DNA of 64,000 bases from assembly GCF_963576545.1 (NCBI RefSeq), contig NC_083649.1:2294406-2358405 (forward strand), written 5' to 3'. Shown here in pieces: positions 34,818 to 45,743 of the stretch. Positions within the stretch are counted from its first letter, which is position 1, and each line of letters starts with the position of its first letter. The stretch is from Limanda limanda. Taxonomy: Eukaryota; Chordata; Actinopteri; Pleuronectiformes; Pleuronectidae. The translations under genes and the position numbers were made by a program. The notes beneath the pieces are model-generated. The model saw only the letters and a program-made list of their open reading frames with translations. It was not told the DNA's origin and did no database searches.

Positions 34818-36830
34818 AGCGAGAGACAGAGTCTGTGAGTGTGGATCTATGCAGTATTGATTACATCATTTGTAAGTTGTGCTGTGTGTAGTAAACAAAT
34901 ATACTCTCGTGTACTTAATGTGTTCTTACATTGTGTCCGTGTGTGTGTGTGTAAGAGGGAGAGTTATGTGTACTGTCTGCAATATTTATTATGGTTGTTA
35001 AAGAAGTGGTATTTATAATAAATGTATATGTTGTTATGGAAGACTAGCTTGTGCATTTGTGTGTTCATGAATGTGTGTGTGTGTGTGTGTTAGAGAGACA
35101 TTAAGTTAATGTATGAGTACACGTGTGAATTTTTAAAGATGTGCTAACACGCGTGTGCATGTATGTACACGTGAGTAAGAGACGTGTAAAAAGCATGTAA
35201 TATTAATAAGAATATGTTGTGTGTTGTTGTTTATGCTGTTTAACAACAAATTAAAGTTGACACATTCATGCAGGTTACATGGTTTCATGTATGTTGCTCT
35301 GCTCAATGTGTTTGTGTGTGCATGTGTGTCACAGATTGTATACATGTGTGAAAGTATGTCATATTGATTTGATATGTTGTTAGTATGATGAGCTGTGTAC
35401 ATGTATGTGCTGTGACTCTGCAGCCTCAGGAGAGAACAGAGGAAACAACACGTTTATAAAATCAAGTTTTTTTCAGAGCGATAACAAACAAACCTCTTTA
35501 AATCCAAGAATAACTCTTTTGAATATGAATGAGATATTTTTCACACGAGAGAAGAACCGAACGATCTTACTCCAGTTGAATACTGTTGGATTCAAAGCGA
35601 CTCTCACACGAGTGGATGAAGGAGACGGAAGCAAACATGACTCTGGAACAACTGGAGCAAGTGGAGAAGCATGATATTCATCCTTCAGCTGCAGCTGCAT
35701 TATTCATGAGGTCCTTCCTGCTTCCAGCCACCAGGGGCACGGGATCCTGACTCCGCCCTCCTCTGCAGATTCAATGACTCTGCCTGAGAAGCTGAATGAA
35801 GTTGGGGGGGTTGATGATTGTGATGAAGTTCTCACCAGCGTCACCTTCATCATCATCAGGCCTCAGTGCTGTTTTTGATTAGCAGCTTAATGGGTTCACA
35901 CGTCGTTATGTTCGATCACTGAGGGAGTCTCCCTGCGTGGGGCGCACACACACACACACACACACACACGTTCCCAGTGCCACAACATTCATGAAACCAC
36001 AAGCTGAACTCACACTTGATGCTGCTGAACACTTTCTCTGTAGCTGAAAAGCCCCAAACTTCTGAAAATGGTAAAGAAGTGAAGTGGGAAATAAACAATG
36101 TGTAAAAAAGATGTTAAATAAACAGAAGCAGAACAACAGGAACTGAACATTTCCACTGAATTCTCCTGCAGGATTGTTAATCATTGAAATGCAGAACATT
36201 TCAAACACGTAAAAATCAAGAAGAAAACATTTAACTTCCATGAATAAATACATTTACATACAGTTATACAGTTAAACTATGACTCCAAAATCTTTTTAAT
36301 GACTAGTTCTTACTTATGACTTTGTTAAATGCTATGAACTGTATTTAATAGCCTCAGTTTGTGTCCTGGTATCTAATAGAATAAAGCTGACTGTACAACA
36401 ACAAACAATGTCACAAGCAGCGGGGGGGTGAGGTTTATATTCATGTAAAGGCAGGTAGATCATTATTTCTCGTGTGATCACATGTGGACGTTTGCTGTCG
36501 GTGGAGAATCCGAGAATCAGAATCCGAAGACACACACGAAGCCTTCAGGTGGTTCATTGTGTTCTCGCCCCCAAAACAAACTACACAACAACACACAGAC
36601 TTGTAAATAACCACCATTGTGCATGTACAGTATGTGTGGAGAGGCAGAGGAAGTGGGCTGCAGCTGCACGTGTACAGTAGGAGACTGTGGCTCTCCAGCT
36701 GTGCGTGTGAGCTCGGATGGAAACGCATGAAATTATTCTGAGACATGTGGAGAACTGACTCAACTGTGAATAATCAAAAGGAATCAAAATGTAAATGCAA
36801 ATCTATTATACTGTATGTGCTCAGTATGCA

Positions 36831-36831
<1 letters not shown>
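34379..36831. other. Gene-free stretch rich in GT runs
   Basis: It contains GT tracts at about 34561-34607, 34764-34815 and 35071-35090 and a CA tract at 35945-35969. Open frames up to 115 codons lack domains or splice support. No gene recognised. Confidence 0.5.
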
Positions 36832-36869
<38 letters not shown>

Positions 36870-36904
36870 ACACACACACACACACACACAGACACACACA
36901 CACA
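36832..36904. repeat. (CA)n microsatellite with GACA interruptions
   Basis: CA dinucleotides with two internal GACA steps. Confidence 0.95.
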
Positions 36905-37038
36905 GGCAGGTAACAGCTTGGCAGACTCACACGCTGCATGTTGGTTCTTATTTTAGTTTTATCCAAAACGTCTTTACATTATTTACAGAATCTAAACAGA
37001 GCTGCAGGTTCCAGGATGTTGAGGTTATTGTGATATTT

Positions 37039-37334
37039 GGAGGTTACAGTGTATTTGTACAAGGTTCAGAGGATATTTGAAGGTTACAGTGTATTTGTAC
37101 AAGGTTCAGAGGATATTTGGAAGTTACAGTGTATTTGTACACTGTTCAGAGGATATTTGGAGGTTACAGTGAATTTGTACGAGGTTCAGAGGATATTTGG
37201 AGGTTACAGTGTATTTGTACAAGGTTCAGGTGATATGTGGTGGTTGCAGTGAATTTGTAAACGGTTCTGAGGATATTTGGAGGTTACAGTGTATTTGTAC
37301 ACGGTTCAGGGGATATTTGGAGGTTACAGTGTCT
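37039..37334. repeat. 40-bp minisatellite, about 7.4 copies
   Basis: The unit reads AGGTTACAGTGTATTTGTAC followed by AAGGTTCAGAGGATATTTGG, repeated with exact 40-bp spacing from 37039. Variants include GTGAATTTG and CACGGTTC. A degenerate copy precedes it (37019-37038) and the last copy decays into GGAGTTTTCAGTG. Because 40 is not a multiple of three, the open frames across it shift from copy to copy, so it is not protein-coding. Confidence 0.95.
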
Positions 37335-39025
<1,691 letters not shown>

Positions 39026-39132
39026 CAGAATCAGAATCAGAATCAGAAGGTATTTATTGCAAAGTAGGTTTACACCTACCTGGAATTTGCTCTGGTTATA
39101 GGTGCATACAATGAACATAGAAACATAAAAAC

Positions 39133-40159
39133 TAGTGCTGTCAAACGATTAAAATATTAACTCGCGATTAATCGCAATTAATCGCAAATTTGTATCTATT
39201 CTAAATGTCCCTTCATCTATTTTTTTTTCATCATTTTTTTTTCGTTTTAATGCTCTTATCAACATGGAAAAGTGGATTGGCTTGCTTTATGCAAATGTTT
39301 TATTTTATTGAAAAACAACATTGTCAAACAGGGCGGTACAAAAGTAGTGTAGTTAAACCATGGCCTAATATTTAAAAAAATTCATGTTTGCTGTGAACAT
39401 AGCAGTCAGGCCTCTTATTACAGAAACAATGAACCATAACAGTTAGGTTACCAATAAAAGGTAAGCCTACTACTGCTTTACTTTCAGCCAGCAACTCAAA
39501 CAGACAAGCAACAAAATAACAAACAAACAAAATACACAGGCAAGTGTCGGCCTGTTTGAAATAAATTAAACACAGAACTTTGTAGGGCTATTTGAGTCCT
39601 CCCCATATTCGTGGAAAATGTATGAAATAAGAAGTACCCTATTTTTAAATAAATAAAACCATATAGCTGCAGCCTAAAAGTGTAACGGACTGGGTTTATG
39701 TTTATGTTTGGTTTTAACGTATGTTCAGTAAAACACTGTGTTGAAGGAGCGTTCTGATATCCTGATGGTCAGTGAAGGGGTCGGGGTGGAACATGTGACT
39801 GTTTGGACCAATAGGATGGGGTTGTTTGAGAATCGGGGCTCAATGAGGAAGTGAAGTGTTGTTGATGTGTGCGAGTGACGAAGTAAGAGCGAGAAGTGCA
39901 CATGTTCGTGTAGAGGATAATAAAAGTTACTAAACCACGAAGAAGTTCTGTGTCCTGTGTAAGCGGGGACGCTACAATAGCTTTAAAATATATATTTTAG
40001 TTGGCGAAATATTAAAACAAAAAGCGAGAGCAGGTCAGACTGGACGGGAACACAGATACGTAAGCTGCAGCTCTGCGTTAATCTCGCGTTAAAAAAATTG
40101 ACGCCGTTAAAATGGGTTTGTGTTAACGCCGTTAATAACGCGTTAAACTGATAGCTCTA
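39133..40159. mobile_element. Non-autonomous hAT DNA transposon, 1027 bp including a nested LTR
   Basis: It starts TAGTGCTGTCAAACGATTAA and ends TGATAGCTCTA; the two ends are imperfect inverted repeats (TAGTGCTGTCA versus TAGAGCTATCA). Perfect 8-bp duplications ATAAAAAC flank it at 39125-39132 and 40160-40167. Subterminal GCGATTAATCGC and GCGTTAATAACGCG palindromes are typical of this hAT group. No transposase frame survives. About 730 bp remain if the nested LTR is excluded. Confidence 0.9.
39681..39976 (+). mobile_element. Probable solo LTR nested in the hAT element
   Basis: A 296-bp block begins TGTAACGGACTGGG and ends GGGGACGCTACA, with short inverted TGTA...TACA termini as in LTR retrotransposons. 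An AATAAAAG polyadenylation-like word lies at about 39920. The flanks (AAAG before, ATAG after) do not give a clean duplication. No internal region is present, so a single LTR left by recombination is the simplest reading; Gypsy-like is a guess. Confidence 0.55.
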
Positions 40160-40248
40160 ATAAAAACACAATAAATACACCACACATAAGAAAAACAATA
40201 ACAATAATAATAAAAAAATAATATATATTTACTCACGATTTACTTCTT

Positions 40249-40660
40249 ATTGTTGGGGAAGGCCCAGTGATCTGACTTAGAACAAAGAGTCGTAAAACTT
40301 GAGACTTGCCTAGGGAGACCCCTCACATGAAAATCCAGCATGGAGCTCTTATCTCCATGTGGCAACAGATCACTTCCTGGGTCCCCCACTGTAAACCGCT
40401 CCCTGAGACTTAACTTCTGACCATTCTATTGGCCGGAGGGCCACACTGACCCCTCCTCCAGGGGGCTGGTACCTCCCAGGTACTACAAAAGGTGCTGACC
40501 TCCCAGAAATCATTCTCTTTTTCACTCCAGCACTGACATTCCAGTTAGGCCTCCTCTGGTCTGACCCAAGGTTCCAGTCGCTAAAAGAGGCGACTAACAC
40601 TCTCTTTGTCCTCAGATGCTCAGGTCGTATCCAGACCCTCCAGGGGCCTAAACACACGAC
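40249..40660 (+). mobile_element. Possible LTR-like fragment
   Basis: It begins TGTTGGGGAAGGCCCAGTG and carries a promoter-like CTACAAAAGGTGC at about 40484 and a polypyrimidine CATTCTCTTTTTCACTCCAG. The texture is that of a fish LTR, but its right end is not visible and there is no partner or target duplication. Confidence 0.25.
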
Positions 40661-41399
40661 TCAGTAACTAAGGAGGCGATTAGACGTTTATTTAATATCA
40701 TTTTATTTGAAGTCGTTTCATTTTCTTTTATCTCAGTCGACGTTTCTATTTTGATAGGACGTTTTGCTGTTTTAACTTGAAAGGCCGAAACAGGAAGCAC
40801 CCGCGGGACGGCACTTCCACAGACTTTTTCTTTTTCCACGACCCACAAACGGCTTCCACAAAGCCGTTCCCTGCAGAAGCGCGACGTTCATCCCGCTGAG
40901 GAGTAAGAGGCAATCCACTCCGTTCCTGTAAACCAGCACGGTCTCCGCTGTTACAGAAGAAAGGCGAAGTTTCATTCCGTCAAGGCAGCACGAATAATTC
41001 GCTTCCTTTTCCGGTCCAGCGGCCGAGCCTGGAGCTCCGCTCGTAAGAGAGACCACGTGATTCACTGGCCCCCGACACATTCGCGCAGACGCGCAGGCAC
41101 ATCGCAAGGGTTGTACAGTAAGAGACTTGATTATCTGGGCAGATACGTAGCATATTGTTTAATATTTGATTGTATTTGTTGCGAGACTGCTGAGTCTCAT
41201 TGTTTTAGCCGGCTACGACGAGCCGCTACTTCCGGTTCATTTCCGGGTTTTGTGTTACAGTGAATAGGGCCGCGAGAAGCGCCTCCGCCCGCACTGTTAA
41301 CGTCTGTGTGAGTCTGCAGTGATTTTACCGATCAGAACCTCAGCCCACAACGTTCGCTTGAGGGCTGAGTGGTTAAATCACTGTGGACCTATCTCCGGC

Positions 41400-42690
41400 G
41401 TGTTTTTAAGAGCTACTTTGATATCTCCTTGCATGTTCTCTCTCTCCCTCCCTCTCGCTCTCTCTCTCTTCTCCTAGACCTGCTTACACATATGTTCCGA
41501 TCTGTATTTAGAATACAGTTCATGTCACATAGTTACATCTATACTTAGAGAGGCTGAACACATCTGGAAACCATGCGGCCCAGGGCCAAAGCAGAGACAA
41601 AGAATTCTCTTTGTCTGAAAATCCCTTTGTGTAATTCATGTGACGACCACCAGTGTGAGCTCCGGCCACATGGTGTCATTAACATAGACTCCATCTTGAA
41701 TAACGCAAGTTAACCCACCATTTTGAGTCTATTATTGCCACGCCTCCTCTCTCTCTCTCCTCCCATCCTGGCTCTAAATTCATAACGGCTCCGCCATCTT
41801 GTTTTGTAGTCAATCCGCCATTTTGAGAGTTTTTAGACCTTGATTCCACGAATCATGATCGGCCGCCATCTTAGATGTGACTGCGTCATCGCCACGCCCC
41901 CTTCCTTTTCTCTCTCTCTCTCGCTCTCTCTCACACACACACACACACACCCACACACACACACACACACACACAGACACTTTGATAGACACAGACAGAT
42001 ACACACACACAGACACATAGATGGACCAGAGGTTACATGCGTGTTCTAAATTGTGATAAGCTGCTGTTGTTATCTTTGAAATATGGGATTTTGTTAAAAT
42101 GATAAATCATTAAATAACACTAACTTTATTTCACATACACACACATAGACACACACACACAGAGAGACACTTTGACATAGACACACAGAGACAGACATAC
42201 ATAGGTAGACCGCAGGTTTTACATGTATTTTCTGAATTGTGATAAGTGCTGCTGCTGTGTTTATCTTTGAAATATTGGAGCTTGTTAAAATGATGAATCA
42301 TTGAATAACATTATAACTTTATTTTCCCTTTTTAATAAATACTTTTGTAATTAAAGTATCTGTAGTCTGTGATTATTTGTGCATATGTGTGTGAATACAG
42401 CTGGATTATGATTGCCTGTGCTTGAACTTAGAAGCCTTCACTGTTTATTAAGTAATCCTTAATATTAAAATATTGACATTATTAATTTGACATTTATCAT
42501 TATGAGACTGATAATTATAGTTTGACTCGTTGGTCCCTGTAACCAGGGTGGTGCCCCTCTACGATAAGTTATGGCCTTATCATTTTTAATTATTTTTAAT
42601 AAATAATCTTTTATTATTTTAATAATCATATTTCATGATTATTAATAATTAGCCAACGTCAAGTCTACTCCTATTGCACAACATTATTTA
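41400..42690 (+). mobile_element. LTR-retroelement-like sequence with repeated YY1-type motifs
   Basis: A regulatory-looking left part has CCGCCATCTTG (41791-41801), CCGCCATTTTGAG (about 41816) and GGCCGCCATCTTAG (41861-41874) plus two CCACGCC boxes. Then come CT/CA repeats, a tandemly duplicated segment (41970-42330), an AATAAATAC polyadenylation-like word near 42334 and a CCAGGGTGGTGCCCC segment near 42543. The order (promoter, simple repeat, poly(A), short U5-like tail) recalls fish endogenous LTR elements. No gag, pol or env frame is present. The boundaries are approximate. Confidence 0.35.
41970..42330. repeat. Tandem duplication, unit about 190 bp
   Basis: ACACTTTGATAGACACAGACAG...AAATTGTGATAAG...GTTATCTTTGAAATAT...TTGTTAAAATGATAAATCATT is repeated from about 42165 as GACACTTTGACATAGACACAC...GAATTGTGATAAG...TTATCTTTGAAATATTGG. 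The two copies differ by point changes and small indels. Confidence 0.85.
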
Positions 42691-43334
42691 CTCACTTTTT
42701 CTAATATTTATACAAGGTAGCATTTATTTAGACATAAACATATCTATATAAAAATATATAAAAGCTAAAAGATATAAAAAGTGAAGTAAAAAGTGAAATT
42801 CAAAATGCAAACCTGCAGTGTGAACCTGAACATCAGGTGTGAAACGTTTCTCTGACAAAGGGAGGACCCACCTGATCAAACGTTTGGACCATTAACAGGA
42901 AGTAGAGACAGGATTAAACCATAGAAGAAGAAGAAGACGAAGAAGAAAAAGAAAGAGAAAAAGAAAAGGAAGAAGAAACAGAAGAAGAAAAAGAAGAAGA
43001 AGATGAAGGCGAAGATGCGCTCCCTAAATCACAATGTGAAACCAAACCTCACCAGATCAAATGGAAACAAAGACTTGAAGCTCGGCTCAGACACTCCGTT
43101 GAATTCAGTTTTGCTCGTCCTCACTCGCCATCTTTAAAACATCTTCCTCTTCTCTTTTTAATATTCAAATCCTCTTCCTCTTTGCTCCTCACAGCTTCTT
43201 CTGTCTTGTTTTGTCGGGACTTCTCTCTGAACTTTGTGTATCTCTCTGCCCGGATGTGAAGGTGTGGTTTAAATAACTCATGCATGTGTGTGTGTGTGTG
43301 TGTGTCCTGTGTTATTTGTGTATTTGTGCTACAG
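42691..43334. other. Gene-free stretch with an AAG-rich run
   Basis: (GAA)n-like purine sequence at about 42923-43012 and a GT tract at 43287-43304. No gene recognised. Confidence 0.5.
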
Positions 43335-43674
43335 GCATGTGTAGACATGGCCACAGCACTTTGCCTGTGTCGGGTGGATTGTGTGCGACACAGCCAGAGG
43401 CGATGGTGTGAGGTGAGAGGTGAGAAGCGACTGGCTCTTCAAACCCCAGGGATCAACCTGGACATCAACAACATCAGCCCCCCCCCCACTCCAGCCTCCA
43501 GCACAGACAGAGCCAGGTCCAGGGATCACGGGGGTTTGGCACAGACACACATGTGCACACTGCTACACACCACCTGGAGCCACGGCAGTACACTACATCC
43601 CAGAGTAACACAACGCAGTGTGTTAGAGCTGCAGGGGAGAACCAGCACCTCCTCTCCACCAGGAGGCGTCTCAG
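43335..43674 (+). other. Candidate exon (340 nt), protein unknown
   Basis: Bounded by an acceptor-like TTTGTGCTACAG and a strong donor CTCAG|GTGAGA. One frame is open across all 340 nt and reads, in part, TPGINLDINNISPPPTPASS; an internal ATG at about 43348 opens MATALCLCRVDC. A second plus frame and a minus frame are also largely open because of C-rich content, which weakens the case. No domain is recognised and no partner exon is found. It could be a UTR exon of an unseen gene, or chance. Confidence 0.25.
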
Positions 43675-44763
43675 GTGAGAACACTCAGCGAGCGGCTTCT
43701 GTTTCCTGTTGGATGTTTGTTCTCGGTTTGGACTCAGCTGTAAGAATTCAGTGTTTTCATTTAGATCTCATCAGAATCATATCACATTGTTATTGTTGAA
43801 CTGTAATAAACTATAACAGCAGCTCATTAAACGTTCAGTGAAGGTTGATTCAATTTCCTCATTGTTTATCTCCACTCACTTATTTCTCAGCTCTTTATTC
43901 AATGTGCATTAGTATGAACTCACATTTTGCCTGAATAGATGTTGTAGCTGACTTACAGGGACTTAAATAAATAATATATAAATTATGTAAATATAAATCA
44001 TATGTATAAAACATTAAATAACCCAATCCACCTTTATAAATTTATCATATAACAAACAATACATATATTCATAAGTAATTCATAATTATAGAACACAGTT
44101 CTAAAGTGATTTGCATTATTTATAATTGCCTTGAACTTTTTTGACTTATTACAAATGACTTCAAAAGCACAAGATTTACAATATCTGGGATACTTTTACT
44201 TTTTCAATCTTTGTATAAGAGGAGGAAGAGACACATCGTCCTTTTTATAAACCGTCCATGGTCCGTGCTCCCTGAAGAGAAAAGGTCAAAATAAGGAGGC
44301 GCTGCACCGACTGCATTTATCTGTAAACCCACAGACAGGAATGAAAAAGAGCAAGAAATTGGGAATGATCTGCAGCAGAGTTCTTCGTCCAGATATAAAT
44401 CAGAGACACTGCACTTTATTATCAAACTCAAATAGCAGCGGCAGCTCACAGTGAATCATGCACAGTCACATGTCACAGATTTGAAAAGGAACTGACGAAC
44501 AAAGATGTCGTAACAGAAACAGTCAGAACAGAAAACACATTTATTTGGGTTGAAAGACTTCAACTCCAACTGATCACGTTAGCAAATGATACCAGAGTGT
44601 TTGTATAATGTGCAAAAGGTAGATTATAAATCATGTAAATCCAAACTCCCATAATCCCACAGACGTAATCCAGGGAAGGAGAGCGAGAGAGACCTGGAAA
44701 CACTGGGAAGTGAGAAGGAGATGAAACAAGAGAGAAGAAGATTCAAATCCCTCCGCTCTCTCC
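43675..44763. other. Gene-free A+T-rich stretch
   Basis: No gene, RNA or clear repeat recognised. Confidence 0.5.
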
Positions 44764-45630
44764 TCCAGCTCCAGCTCCTCCTGACCTTCAGCTCCAGCTC
44801 CTCCTGACCTTCAGCTACAGCTCCTCCTGACCTTCAGCTCCAGTGCCTCCTGACCTTCAGCTCCAGTGCCTCCTGACCTTCAGCGCCAGTGCATCCTGAC
44901 CTTCGGCTCCAGTGCCTCCTGACCTTCAGCTCCAGTGCCTCCTAACCTTCAGCTCCAGTGCCTCCTGACCTTCAGCTCCAGCTCCTCCTGACCTTCAGCT
45001 CCAGTGCCTCCTGACCTTTAGCTCCAGTGCCTCCTGACCTTCAGCTCCAGTGCCTCCTGACCTTCAGCTCCAGCTGCTCCTGACCTTTAGCTCCAGTGCC
45101 TCCTGACCTTCAGCTCCAGTGCCTCCTGACCTTCAGCTCCAGTGCCTCCTGACCTTCAACTCCAGCTCCTCCTGACCTTCAGCTCCAGCTCCTCCTGACC
45201 TTCAGCTCCAGCTCCTCCTGACCTTCAGCTCCAGTGCCTCCTGACCTTCAGCTCCAGCTCCTCCTGACCTTCAGCTCCAGCTCCTCCTGACCTTCAGCTC
45301 CAGCTCCTCCTGACCTTCAGCTCCAGTGCCTCCTGACCTTCAGCTCCAGGTCCTCCTGACCTTCAGCTCCAGTGCCTCCTGACCCTCAGCTCCAGCTCCT
45401 CCTGACCCTCAGCTCCAGTGCCTCCTGACCTTCAGCTCCAGCTCCTCCTGACCTGCAGCTCCAGGTCCTCCTGACCTTCAGCTCCAGTGCCTCCTGACCT
45501 TTAGCTCCAGCTCCTCCTGACCTTCAGCTCCAGTGCCTCCTGACCATCAGCTCCAGCTCCTCCTGACCTTCAGCTCCAGTGCCTCCTGACCTTCAGCTCC
45601 AGCTCCTCCTGACCTTCAGCTCCAGCTCCT
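44764..45630. repeat. 23-bp minisatellite, about 37 copies
   Basis: Unit CTCCAG(TG/CT)CCTCCTGACCTTCAG, 23 bp, in two main versions (GTGCCTCC and GCTCCTCC) that alternate irregularly. Each unit has a pyrimidine tract, CTGAC and then TTCAG, which together look like a vertebrate branch point and 3' splice site. On the other strand it contains CTGAAGGTCA, an extended nuclear-receptor half-site. Since 23 is not a multiple of three, it does not encode a repeat protein. Confidence 0.97.
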
Positions 45631-45635
45631 CACAG

Positions 45636-45743
45636 GATCTTGGGAGCCCCATCGCAGCAGGGACATCAGGAGAGATGAAGCTACTCACGGCACTGGAGCA
45701 ATTTAAAAACAGACTCAGTGCAGATTCACCAGTAGAGCTTCAG
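45636..45743 (+). other. Candidate 108-nt exon, protein unknown
   Basis: Directly after the minisatellite, CTCCTCACAG| precedes a block ending CTTCAG|GTGTGTGTG. The block is 108 nt, exactly 36 codons in phase 0-0, and open: DLGSPIAAGTSGEMK, then LLTALEQFKNRLSADS and PVELQ. The LLTALEQFKNRL part would be helical. The donor is weak (GTGTGT) and no partner exon is seen. Confidence 0.22.

Larger units (their letters stand above)
39026..40230. mobile_element. Dispersed fish repeat, split by a hAT insertion
   Basis: The left part (39026-39132) has repeated CAGAATCAGAATCAGAA, then GGTATTTATTGCAAAGTAGG and GAATTTGCTCTGG. The right part (40168-40230) continues ACAATAAATACACCACACATAAG. Joined at the 8-bp duplication ATAAAAAC, the two halves make one continuous element of a type I recognise as frequent in fish. 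Its class (probably a LINE or SINE 3' end) is uncertain. Confidence 0.55.

Noticed and set aside
42543..42560. Retroviral primer-binding site (GGTGGTGCCCC)
   Set aside because: It is not placed after a clear LTR end, matches only 9-10 bases, and no internal retroviral frames follow.
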